Of a stretch of 50,471 nucleotides of DNA, positions 43,258-50,471 are shown in pieces. The DNA is from Glaciecola sp. UBA983. Its GTDB lineage: Bacteria; Pseudomonadota; Gammaproteobacteria; Enterobacterales; Alteromonadaceae. The position numbers were made by a program, and so were the translations under genes. The notes under the pieces were generated by a model. The model had not been told where the DNA came from. It saw nothing but the letters and a program-made list of their open reading frames with translations, and searched no databases. The DNA lies in contig DBBN01000012.1 in assembly GCA_002292215.1 (NCBI GenBank), forward strand, positions 1,769-52,239. The letters run 5' to 3'. How positions within the stretch are numbered: position 1 is the first letter of the stretch; every line of letters begins with the position of its first letter.

Positions 43258-44044
43258 ATTACACATTGCTGAATGTTTTGGTGCCGCAGCCGCTCATTAC
43301 GATGAGCATGCGCATGTACAACAACGGATTTTAGATTGGTCATTACGCAATATGAATGTTGCGAATGTGAGTGGCGATTTAGTCGCTAAGTTAGTTGATC
43401 TGGGCTCAGGCACCGGCACTGCGCTACAGATGTTAGCGCCTCTTGCCGAAACCGTGGTTGCTGTCGATATCGCCCAGCCTATGTTGGATTATGCGCAAAG
43501 CCGTAACAATGCTATTACTAATATTCAATACCAATGTGCTGATTTTGATGACTTAACGAAGATCTTCGCTCCTAACAGTGTGGATCGCATTTTTTCATCA
43601 ATGGCGTTGCAATGGTCGAGTTCTCCAGAACAATTATTAATGGATATTAGCCATATTTTAACCGTCGATGGACGTGCTGATCTGACTATTTTGATTGCAC
43701 CGTCGTTTGCCCGTTTACGTCAAGCATGGGCTAGTATTGGACGAGGGCATGCCGTGCATTCTTTTACCTCATTAGCACAGTGGCAAGCTGCTGCAGCAAA
43801 CGCAGGGTTCACTTTTCATAGTAACAGCGACGTGTTTATCGATACGTATCCGGACTTTTTGAGTATGCTGCATTCGATCAAAGATGTGGGTGCATCAACC
43901 GCGGTCGATGATCCAGATACACCTAATACTGCAACATTGTTAACTAAGCGCCAACTACGTGATGCACGAAGCGCTTTTACTGCTCTCAACCAAGGGCAAT
44001 TCAGCTTAGATTATCATGTTGTGCAGCTTCAACTATCTCGTTAA
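43250..44044 (+). CDS. bioC: Malonyl-ACP O-methyltransferase
   Basis: A 264-residue SAM-dependent methyltransferase that caps malonyl-ACP so that the fatty acid pathway can build the pimeloyl chain. The N-terminus FGAAAAHYDEHAHVQQRI is typical of BioC. Motif I is VDLGSGTGTALQML (about residues 46-60), followed by VVAVDIAQPMLDYA and FSSMALQWSSSPEQLL. The start is TTG, eight bases inside the end of bioF. No bioH-like esterase gene is seen in this window. Confidence 0.93.
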   Translation: MDKLHIAECFGAAAAHYDEHAHVQQRILDWSLRNMNVANVSGDLVAKLVDLGSGTGTALQMLAPLAETVVAVDIAQPMLDYAQSRNNAITNIQYQCADFDDLTKIFAPNSVDRIFSSMALQWSSSPEQLLMDISHILTVDGRADLTILIAPSFARLRQAWASIGRGHAVHSFTSLAQWQAAAANAGFTFHSNSDVFIDTYPDFLSMLHSIKDVGASTAVDDPDTPNTATLLTKRQLRDARSAFTALNQGQFSLDYHVVQLQLSR

Positions 44045-44082
44045 ATTTCAATTATAGGTTTGTCCTTTCATAGGTTCGTATT

Positions 44083-44751
44083 ATGCGCAAATATTTTATC
44101 ACTGGTACCGATACTGATGTCGGTAAAACCGTCGCTTCTACCGCATTGGTTAACGCATTTGTGGCACAAGGTTCTCGTGTAGTAGGACACAAACCTATTT
44201 CTGCAGGATGTGAACAAACTGACTTAGGCTTACGCAATGAAGACGCAAATCTGTTAATGGCGCAAAGTAATGTTCCATTAGCGTATGAGCTAATTAACCC
44301 TTTTGCATTTCGCGAGCCGATAGCCCCGCACATTGCAGCTCAACGAAGTGCTCAAACTATCACCGAACAAGAATTATTGGCTAATTATCGAGAATTGATG
44401 GCGTTGGACATTGATGTATTAATCAGTGAAGGAGCAGGGGGCTGGTTATTGCCAATTAACTCAGAACAGGTGCTCCCTGATGTTGTGCAGCAATGTGCTA
44501 TGCCGATTATTATGGTTGTCGGAATGCGTTTAGGTTGTTTAAATCACGCCTTACTCACGCAACAGGCGATACTGGCTAGCGGTTGTCACATCGCAGGATG
44601 GATTGCTAATGCCCCAGAGACTCAGCCGTTTTTTCATGAAAACTTAGCGACATTACAAGCCCGCATTGATGCCCCATTGTTAGGGGTGATACCCAAAGTC
44701 GCCTCGGCAACCGAAGCGGCTAGATACCTTGATATCAGCCTGTTAGGCTAA
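44083..44751 (+). CDS. bioD: Dethiobiotin synthetase
   Basis: A 222-residue ATP-dependent carboxylase that closes the ureido ring of diaminopelargonate with carbon dioxide. The P-loop is ITGTDTDVGKTVAS (residues about 6-19). The catalytic lysine lies in VVGHKPISAGCE, and LISEGAGGWLLPIN and VVGMRLGCLNHALLT are conserved. Length equals E. coli BioD1 (225). It is the last gene of the bio operon; its end overlaps the pepE end on the other strand by nine bases. Confidence 0.97.
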   Translation: MRKYFITGTDTDVGKTVASTALVNAFVAQGSRVVGHKPISAGCEQTDLGLRNEDANLLMAQSNVPLAYELINPFAFREPIAPHIAAQRSAQTITEQELLANYRELMALDIDVLISEGAGGWLLPINSEQVLPDVVQQCAMPIIMVVGMRLGCLNHALLTQQAILASGCHIAGWIANAPETQPFFHENLATLQARIDAPLLGVIPKVASATEAARYLDISLLG

Positions 44752-45456
44752 GAGATGACTTAAATCAGTGCCCGCTGGGATAATCGATTTACCGTTTTCA
44801 TAGGTAAACAAAATCCCATCAGGACCAGGCACTAAGGTCAATGCTGGATTGCCATCCGATTCACTTAGTAACAAGGCACTCCCTTCACGAATACCAATGA
44901 CATGCGTGGACTGATTGAGGGTGACAAATTCGCTTAAACGTTGGTCACGCGTTTCCCCATGGAAGCCCTCAGGGTGGGCGTCAGTATAATGAGGATTTAA
45001 TTGGCAAGGGACAAAGTTCAATGCGCTAAATGATTCCGGCTCAATAATCGGCATATCATTGGTCGTTCTTATCGTCGCACCACAAATATTAGAGCCTGCA
45101 CTCCAGCCAATATAAGGGACGTGATGCTTGATGACCGCTTGTCGAACAGCATCGATAAGCTTAAGTTGTTGCAGTTGATGGAGGAGATGAAAAGTATTGC
45201 CACCTCCTACCAGTATGGCTGGCGCTTCAAGAATAGCGTTTACTGGATCAGCAAACGTATGTAAGCCTGTAATCGCTAGTTCAGGTAAGGCTGCTTGGAC
45301 TTGTTTTGTATAGTCGTCGTAACTGACTGATATACCAGCATAAGGTACAAACACTGCCGAGGTTATCGCGCCAAGATGCGCAAGAATAGATGGTTTAGCA
45401 TCTTGTAAGTATTCACAGTTGTTCACTCTGGATGAACTGAGCATTAATATTTGCAT
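44743..45456 (-). CDS. pepE: Dipeptidase E (alpha-aspartyl dipeptidase)
   Basis: A 237-residue serine peptidase of family S51 that splits N-terminal Asp-containing dipeptides in the cytosol. The active serine sits in YIGWSAGSNICG, and FADPVNAILEAPAILVGGGN, TIRTTNDMPI and NPHYTDAHPEGFHGETRDQR follow the family closely. The start at 45456 (MQILMLSSS) matches E. coli PepE; the frame extends 14 codons further upstream. Convergent with bioD and divergent from the phosphatase gene. Confidence 0.95.
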   Translation of the reverse strand: MQILMLSSSRVNNCEYLQDAKPSILAHLGAITSAVFVPYAGISVSYDDYTKQVQAALPELAITGLHTFADPVNAILEAPAILVGGGNTFHLLHQLQQLKLIDAVRQAVIKHHVPYIGWSAGSNICGATIRTTNDMPIIEPESFSALNFVPCQLNPHYTDAHPEGFHGETRDQRLSEFVTLNQSTHVIGIREGSALLLSESDGNPALTLVPGPDGILFTYENGKSIIPAGTDLSHLLA

Positions 45457-45536
45457 AAAAAACAGTACACGTTGGTCTAAATTCTCGCTAGTATACACAA
45501 ACTAATCAAGTACCATCAAAGTTCAAGGAAGATTTT

Positions 45537-46013
45537 ATGTTGCGAGTTGTATTTGTATGCCTCGGAAATATTTGCCGCTCTCCGACTGCCGAAGCTGTAT
45601 TTAGGCATAAAGCTCAAGAGGCGATGTTAGAATTAGTCACAGATTCAGCAGGAACGGCAGGGTATCATATTGGCGCTCGACCGGATAAACGTTCGATGGC
45701 GGTTGCGCAAAGACGAGGTTACCACTTTGATGGGATCAGTTGTCGTAAAGTTGCAGATGATGATTTTATTCTCGCAGATTTAATCATTGCGATGGATAAC
45801 GCCAACCACAGTAGTTTATTAAAGCGCTGTCCTGAAGAACATCAAAATAAAGTAAAATTGTTTATGGATTTTGCGGATTCTGATTTTAGCGAAGTTCCCG
45901 ATCCATATTATGGCGGCATCAAAGGCTTTGAATTAGTCTTAAATTTAATCGAACAAGCCAGTGATGGGCTTGTTGAACATTGTCTTGTCCTTAGTAATAG
46001 TGAAGTTAGCTAA
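45537..46013 (+). CDS. Low molecular weight protein-tyrosine phosphatase
   Basis: A 158-residue cytosolic phosphatase. The P-loop is VCLGNICRSPTAEAVF, with Cys8 as nucleophile and Arg14, and the acid DPYYGG loop is present near residue 122. Length is typical. Bacterial members with this layout act on tyrosine kinases of polysaccharide export or are housekeeping enzymes; no such kinase is adjacent. AAGGAAG precedes the ATG. It is followed 24 bases later by btuC, maybe in one transcript. Confidence 0.93.
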   Translation: MLRVVFVCLGNICRSPTAEAVFRHKAQEAMLELVTDSAGTAGYHIGARPDKRSMAVAQRRGYHFDGISCRKVADDDFILADLIIAMDNANHSSLLKRCPEEHQNKVKLFMDFADSDFSEVPDPYYGGIKGFELVLNLIEQASDGLVEHCLVLSNSEVS

Positions 46014-46037
46014 GGGCTGTTTAGCGTTATTGGAAAA

Positions 46038-47003
46038 TTGTTGCCTGTTCCTTCTATTCAATCCACTCCATTGTTTATTGCTATTGCCGTTATTGTCGGA
46101 TTGCTAGGGATCAATGTCAGCTTGCATTCTCAATTGCTTACCGATGCAGTTGAACAACATATTTTTATTAATCTATCATTGCCTATGCTGATGACCGCGT
46201 TACTAGTGGGCAGTGCGCTCGCCATGAGTTCTGCGGCATTACAGGTGGTATTAAACAATCCTTTGGCCGACCCTGGGATCATCGGCATCAGCAGTGGTGC
46301 AAGTCTATGTGCGGGTATTGTCATTATTGGTGGCGTCTTACCTTCAAGTTCATTGATATGGGGCTTACCTTTAGCCTGTTTTACTGGGGCTTTGCTCAGT
46401 AGTGGCTTGATTTACCTACTAGCAAAACGTCTCGCATTAACCCATTCAGCGGTTATTTTAGCCGGCATTGCAATTTCTACTGTGTGCGCTGCTGCGTTAG
46501 CTTGGTTATATATTTTTGGTGATGCTCAAGCGACACGTAATTTAACGTTTTGGTTGATGGGGAGTTTTCAACACGCAAGTTATCCTATTTTAGCTGTCGC
46601 TGGCGGCATAATCCTATTAGGTATTGGCGCATTAAGTTATCACCGTAGTGCACTCAATAGCTTATATTTAGGGGATATTAACGCCCAACTACTTGGTATT
46701 GATCCACAGCGATTAACCCGAGTCGTCTTGGTTATTTGTGCCTTACTTGTGGGTGTGAGTGTGTCGATTGCTGGCTCTATTGCGTTTGTGGGTTTGTTAG
46801 TGCCGCATATTCTTCGTCGTATTTTTGGCAGCGATAATCGGTTAATCATTCCGTTAAGTGGTTTAGTCGGGGCAGCCCTTATGCTCGTGATTGTAACAGT
46901 AAATCAATTACTCAATGGTGTTGATTTACCCATATCATTATTAACGGCGAGTATTGGTGGGCCAATATTTGTGTGGGTCTTATTTCAAGGTCAGCAGCGA
47001 TGA
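46038..47003 (+). CDS. btuC: Vitamin B12 ABC transporter permease
   Basis: A 321-residue FecCD/BtuC-type permease with about nine or ten spans. Conserved features are SSAALQVVLNNPLADPGIIGIS (shown here in part; residues about 65-86), the coupling helix region GIDPQRL, and SIAFVGLLVPHILRRIFG near residue 245. With BtuD it would import cobalamin; a related siderophore substrate cannot be ruled out by sequence. The start seems to be TTG (46038 or 46041) after TTGGAAAA. The stop overlaps the btuD start as ATGA. No cobalamin riboswitch was found upstream, and no binding-protein gene is adjacent. Confidence 0.85.
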   Translation: MLPVPSIQSTPLFIAIAVIVGLLGINVSLHSQLLTDAVEQHIFINLSLPMLMTALLVGSALAMSSAALQVVLNNPLADPGIIGISSGASLCAGIVIIGGVLPSSSLIWGLPLACFTGALLSSGLIYLLAKRLALTHSAVILAGIAISTVCAAALAWLYIFGDAQATRNLTFWLMGSFQHASYPILAVAGGIILLGIGALSYHRSALNSLYLGDINAQLLGIDPQRLTRVVLVICALLVGVSVSIAGSIAFVGLLVPHILRRIFGSDNRLIIPLSGLVGAALMLVIVTVNQLLNGVDLPISLLTASIGGPIFVWVLFQGQQR

Positions 47004-47725
47004 ATATACACTTAAAAGACATATATATTGCTGAGCGTTTACATGTGTCTGAATTATTTATTCCTGCGGGCACACTAACGCATGTTATCGGCCAAAATGG
47101 AGCTGGGAAATCGACCTTATTGCATGTTATTGCAGGGCTATTATCCTCAGAGTCTCTCAATGCAGAGGTGACGATAACTGAGATTCAACCCGGTCATATT
47201 GCAGCACATCGATGTTGTTTAACGCAGCATAACGATAGTGTGTTTGGCTTAACTGTGGCGGAGCTATTTCGTTTTTATACCCCCTTTGCTGTAGCGCCAG
47301 CACAAATAGACGAGGTGTTGGCGGTTAATCAATATCAATCCCGTTTGATCCATGAGCTTTCCGGTGGACAGCAGCAACGAGTACATATCGCACGGTGTAT
47401 GATGCAAGTGTGGGAAGCGATACAACAAGGCCGTGGTGTATTGTTATTTGATGAACCGTTTGATGCGTTAGATTTAGCATATCAAATTAAATGGCTTGCC
47501 TGCTTACACGACTTACAACAACAAGGTAATATCATCGTCATTGCGCATCATCAGTTAGCTTGGCTCAATGAATGTCCCAATGATGACGTTCTGATTATGC
47601 AAGATGGCCAAGTGCAAGCGAATGGCGAGATTGCAACCATCTGGCAACCTGAATGCTTAACCCAATATTTTCACATCCCTGAGCAACACATTCCCTTATA
47701 TTTACATACACCATTTATGGGCTAA
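47000..47725 (+). CDS. btuD: Vitamin B12 ABC transporter ATP-binding protein
   Basis: A 241-residue ABC ATPase. Walker A is VIGQNGAGKSTLLHVIAG, the signature is ELSGGQQQRVHIARC, Walker B is GVLLFDEPFDALD, and the switch His lies in VIAHHQLAW. The sequence between Walker A and signature is short, as in BtuD (E. coli 249). It overlaps btuC by four bases, so production of permease and ATPase is coupled. The frame continues upstream inside btuC but the ATG at 47000 is clear. Confidence 0.88.
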   Translation: MNIHLKDIYIAERLHVSELFIPAGTLTHVIGQNGAGKSTLLHVIAGLLSSESLNAEVTITEIQPGHIAAHRCCLTQHNDSVFGLTVAELFRFYTPFAVAPAQIDEVLAVNQYQSRLIHELSGGQQQRVHIARCMMQVWEAIQQGRGVLLFDEPFDALDLAYQIKWLACLHDLQQQGNIIVIAHHQLAWLNECPNDDVLIMQDGQVQANGEIATIWQPECLTQYFHIPEQHIPLYLHTPFMG

Positions 47726-47791
47726 TTATGCTAATATTTGCAACAGATTATTTGACACATTTATTTTAAATATTTTTAGGAAATGACCCCC

Positions 47792-49135
47792 ATGAGTAAC
47801 TGGAGTATTGACAGCTGGCGCAACAAGCCGATTTTGCAGCAACCGACCTATGATAATGCCGCAGAAGTGGCAGATGTAGAGAGTAAACTAGCGAGCTATC
47901 CGCCGTTAGTGTTTGCTGCTGAGACTCGTGATTTGTTATCACAACTTGCTGGTGTTTCAAAAGGTGAAGGCTTTTTGTTACAAGGTGGGGATTGTGCGGA
48001 GTCGTTTTCTGAGTTTAATGCACCTAAGATCCGTGACACATTCAAAGTAATGTTACAAATGGCGATTGTATTGACCTTTGGTGGTCGCTGTCCCGTGACT
48101 AAGGTTGCACGTATGGCGGGGCAATATGCTAAGCCGCGTTCTTCAGATATGGAAACCATTAATGGTGTGTCATTACCTAGCTATCGCGGTGATATTATTA
48201 ACTCATTTGAGTTTACAGAAAGTGCTCGTCGACCTGATCCGCAACGCTTGTTGCAGGCTTATCATCACTCTGCTGCGACATTGAACTTACTGCGTGCCTT
48301 TTCACAAGGTGGGTTAGCGGATCTGCATCAAGTTAATCGCTGGAATATGGCATTTGTGGAAAACAATCCATTAAAAGATCGCTATCAAGATATGGCAACG
48401 CGGATTGAAGATACGCTTGCGTTTATGGATGTGATTGGCATCAATAGCAAAACCAATAATACGTTACATGAAACCTCATTGTTTACTTCACATGAAGCGT
48501 TATTACTTAACTATGAACAAGCCTTAACGCGGATAGATACCTTAACGGGTCTGCCGTACAACTGTTCAGCGCACATGCTATGGATTGGTGAGCGCACGCG
48601 TCAACTTGATCATGCACATGTTGAATTTTTCCGTGGGATCAATAACCCAATTGGCGTTAAGATTGGTCCATCAATGCAACCTGATGATTTGATAACGTTA
48701 ATTGATGCATTGAACCCGAATAATATTCCAGGTCGTTTGACCTTAATCACGCGCATGGGTGCAGATAAATTAGCGGATAATTTACCGCGCTTATTAGCAC
48801 GAGTAAAAGCCGAAGGTCGCCATGTCGTGTGGAGTTCTGACCCAATGCATGGCAATACGTTCTCTGCATCAAGCGGTTATAAAACTCGTGATTTTGATGC
48901 AATCTTACGTGAGATCCAACAGTTCTTTACTGCTCACAAGCAAGAAGGAACGCATGCCGGTGGTATTCACTTAGAAATGACTGGACAGCATGTAACCGAA
49001 TGTACGGGTGGTGCTTATAAAATCAGTGATGACGACTTAGCTCAAGCTTACCAAACCCAATGTGATCCTCGTTTAAACGCGGACCAAGTATTGGAAATGG
49101 CATTCTTAGTGTCAGATTACCTAAAGGCGAAATAA
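47792..49135 (+). CDS. Class II 3-deoxy-7-phosphoheptulonate (DAHP) synthase
   Basis: A 447-residue enzyme for the first step of the shikimate pathway, from phosphoenolpyruvate and erythrose 4-phosphate. It is the plant/actinobacterial type II, unrelated in sequence to AroG/F/H. Features are [37 protein letters not shown], a central [28 protein letters not shown] and [18 protein letters not shown] at 47792 gives the family-typical start [10 protein letters not shown] and has AGGA about ten bases upstream; ATG at 47783 is three codons earlier. Single gene with its own 3' hairpin. Confidence 0.95.
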   Translation: MSNWSIDSWRNKPILQQPTYDNAAEVADVESKLASYPPLVFAAETRDLLSQLAGVSKGEGFLLQGGDCAESFSEFNAPKIRDTFKVMLQMAIVLTFGGRCPVTKVARMAGQYAKPRSSDMETINGVSLPSYRGDIINSFEFTESARRPDPQRLLQAYHHSAATLNLLRAFSQGGLADLHQVNRWNMAFVENNPLKDRYQDMATRIEDTLAFMDVIGINSKTNNTLHETSLFTSHEALLLNYEQALTRIDTLTGLPYNCSAHMLWIGERTRQLDHAHVEFFRGINNPIGVKIGPSMQPDDLITLIDALNPNNIPGRLTLITRMGADKLADNLPRLLARVKAEGRHVVWSSDPMHGNTFSASSGYKTRDFDAILREIQQFFTAHKQEGTHAGGIHLEMTGQHVTECTGGAYKISDDDLAQAYQTQCDPRLNADQVLEMAFLVSDYLKAK

Positions 49136-49143
49136 CGTTAGTT

Positions 49144-49184
49144 CCCCGCTCAGCACTGATCGTTTAAATCAGTGCTGAGCGGGG
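49144..49184. terminator. Perfect 17-bp GC-rich hairpin between convergent genes
   Basis: CCCCGCTCAGCACTGAT (49144-49160) and its exact complement (49168-49184) enclose a seven-base loop. It lies eight bases after the DAHP synthase stop. There is no T run on either strand, so it may stabilise the 3' end rather than end transcription by itself. Confidence 0.65.
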
Positions 49185-49218
49185 GGCGCTCAATCATAAA
49201 TGGGGATTTGATGGGGAT

Positions 49219-50471
49219 TTAATGGGCTTTTTGTTGCGCTTGCCATAAGCCAGCATAAACACCATCTAATTCAAGTAAGGCTGTGTGTGTGCCTTGTTCT
49301 TGGATCTTCCCATCTTGCAATACCACAATCATATCAGCATCTTGGATCGTCGATAATCGATGTGCAATCACAATGGCAGTATGTTGCTGAGCCAATGCAT
49401 TCAATGCACTTAATATCCCTTGTTCTGAATGACTGTCGAGTGATGACGTCGCTTCATCAAAAATGACAATCGGTGGATTTTTCAAGATAGTTCTGGCAAT
49501 GGCGACGCGTTGTTTTTCTCCTCCAGATAACTTTAATCCACGTTCACCTACCTGACTATCCAATCCATCTGGTAAGCGCACTACAAAATCACTTAACTGC
49601 GCCATCTCAATGGCTTGTTGTAATGCCGCTTCATCTGCATCCGTATCACCATATTGGATGTTAGCGCGCAAGGTATCATTAAACAGCACTGTGTCTTGAG
49701 GTACCATACCGATTTGACTGCGCAAAGATAACTGTTGGTACTGGGCAATGTCTTGGCCATCGATTTTAATACAACCATTGGCGGGATCGTAAAATCGAAA
49801 GAGGAGCTTGGCTAAGGTGGATTTACCACTGCCACTAGGCCCAACAATTGCTACTTTAGCCCCTGCTGGAACCGTAAAGTTAATATCACTGAGAATAGGA
49901 CGTTTAGCATCATAATGAAAACTCAACTGTGAAAATTCGATTTGTCCTTTGCTGACCTTAATTGGTGCTGCGTTGGGTTGATCTTCGACACCGACTTTCG
50001 TTTTTAGCAACGCGAATAAGTTTTCAATATTAGCGAGGGCACCACGGATCTCACGATAGACAAATCCTAAAAAATTCAACGGCATAAAGATCTGCATCGT
50101 AAACGCATTGATCAACACAAAATCACCAATCGTCATCGTACCGGCTTGTACCTCCCACGCAGCGAGCATCAACATGGATGTCATGGCACTGGCTATGATC
50201 AGCGCTTGTCCGCCATTTAAAGCAAACAAGGATAAGCGGTTTTGGCGTCGAGCGCTCTCCCAACGTGCCAGATTGGTATCGTATAAGTTAGCTTCATAAG
50301 CTTCATTATTAAAGTATTTGACGGTTTCATAGTTCAGTAAACTATCGACTGCTCGGGTATTCGTTTGGTTATCTGCTTGGTTAACTTCACGGACGTAGCG
50401 AGTGCGCCAATCAGTTGCTTTCATCGAAAAGAACACATACAAGATCACCGAACACAAGATGATCAAGGCAA
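49219..50471 (-). CDS. ABC exporter, fused membrane and ATPase domains, Atm1/HMT1-like (5' end outside window)
   Basis: At least 415 residues of a half-transporter; the first part lies beyond the window edge. The visible transmembrane part has YVREVNQADNQTNTRAVDSL and NYETVKYFNNEAYE, a hallmark of the Atm1/HMT1 (ABCB7-like) group. The ATPase has Walker A VGPSGSGKSTLAKLL, signature LKLSGGEKQRVAIAR, Walker B PPIVIFDEATSSLD and switch His IVIAHRLSTI. Atm1-type exporters move glutathione or persulfide conjugates or heavy metals. It is convergent with the DAHP synthase gene. Confidence 0.93.
   Translation of the reverse strand, partial: ALIILCSVILYVFFSMKATDWRTRYVREVNQADNQTNTRAVDSLLNYETVKYFNNEAYEANLYDTNLARWESARRQNRLSLFALNGGQALIIASAMTSMLMLAAWEVQAGTMTIGDFVLINAFTMQIFMPLNFLGFVYREIRGALANIENLFALLKTKVGVEDQPNAAPIKVSKGQIEFSQLSFHYDAKRPILSDINFTVPAGAKVAIVGPSGSGKSTLAKLLFRFYDPANGCIKIDGQDIAQYQQLSLRSQIGMVPQDTVLFNDTLRANIQYGDTDADEAALQQAIEMAQLSDFVVRLPDGLDSQVGERGLKLSGGEKQRVAIARTILKNPPIVIFDEATSSLDSHSEQGILSALNALAQQHTAIVIAHRLSTIQDADMIVVLQDGKIQEQGTHTALLELDGVYAGLWQAQQKAH

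Noticed and set aside
45457..45536. Possible cobalamin riboswitch ahead of the btuCD-containing transcript
   Set aside because: The gap before the phosphatase gene is too short and shows no B12-box-like sequence.

Overview
The window reads as the chromosome of a low-GC marine gammaproteobacterium, most likely from the Alteromonadales (Alteromonas, Pseudoalteromonas or Colwellia-like lineages). This rests on the best-recognised proteins (AsnS, BioABFCD, PepE, NfsB, DgkA, SirB2 family), an E. coli-like BirA operator between divergent bioA and bioB, a DgcN/DgcA D-glutamate pair, a class II DAHP synthase and a very large hybrid sensor of the type common in polysaccharide-using marine bacteria. 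Genus cannot be fixed from the sequence alone. I found no tRNA, rRNA, CRISPR array, transposase, integrase or prophage gene.

Layout. 1-4.3 kb: a FadL-type porin and a divergent surface lipoprotein, bracketed by two direct copies of a structured dispersed repeat. 4.3-9.98 kb: redox and central metabolism genes (archaeal-type 1-Cys-like peroxiredoxin, membrane-linked glutaredoxin, SirB2 protein, GreA/B-like factor, LysR regulator divergent from lldD, then a damaged pfkA). 9.98-13.3 kb: two overlapping membrane histidine kinases, one intact and one lacking its phospho-accepting histidine. 13.4-20.2 kb: a 2OG-Fe(II) oxygenase, a TetR regulator divergent from an RND efflux operon with a clear palindromic operator, and an unrecognised protein. 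20.2-24.6 kb: a moeA/mobA deletion scar and a giant hybrid two-component sensor. 24.8-29.3 kb: an LtaS/OpgB-like phosphoglycerol transferase coupled to dgkA, then nfsB, lrgA, lrgB and a small lipoprotein. 29.5-33.0 kb: an orphan NarL-type response regulator, dgcA/dgcN, and a cheA/cheY deletion scar. 33.2-37.6 kb: a second RND efflux pair. 38-44.8 kb: asnS and the biotin cluster. 44.7-50.5 kb: pepE, a low-molecular-weight phosphatase, btuC-btuD, a class II DAHP synthase and a partial Atm1-like ABC exporter.

Themes. Three places carry signs of reductive deletion: moeA joined to mobA, cheA joined to cheY, and pfkA missing its internal MGR segment with a second substrate arginine also changed. 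These suggest reduction of molybdenum-cofactor synthesis, of one chemotaxis cluster and of 6-phosphofructokinase activity, unless second copies exist elsewhere. Functional couplings visible here are LtaS-like enzyme plus DgkA (diacylglycerol release and recycling), DgcN plus DgcA (D-glutamate to N-acetyl-L-glutamate), BioA/BFCD under one BirA operator, and BtuC plus BtuD. The best candidates for something not well described are the intact/degenerate kinase pair, the structured repeat, and the unrecognised 368-residue protein downstream of the RND operon.
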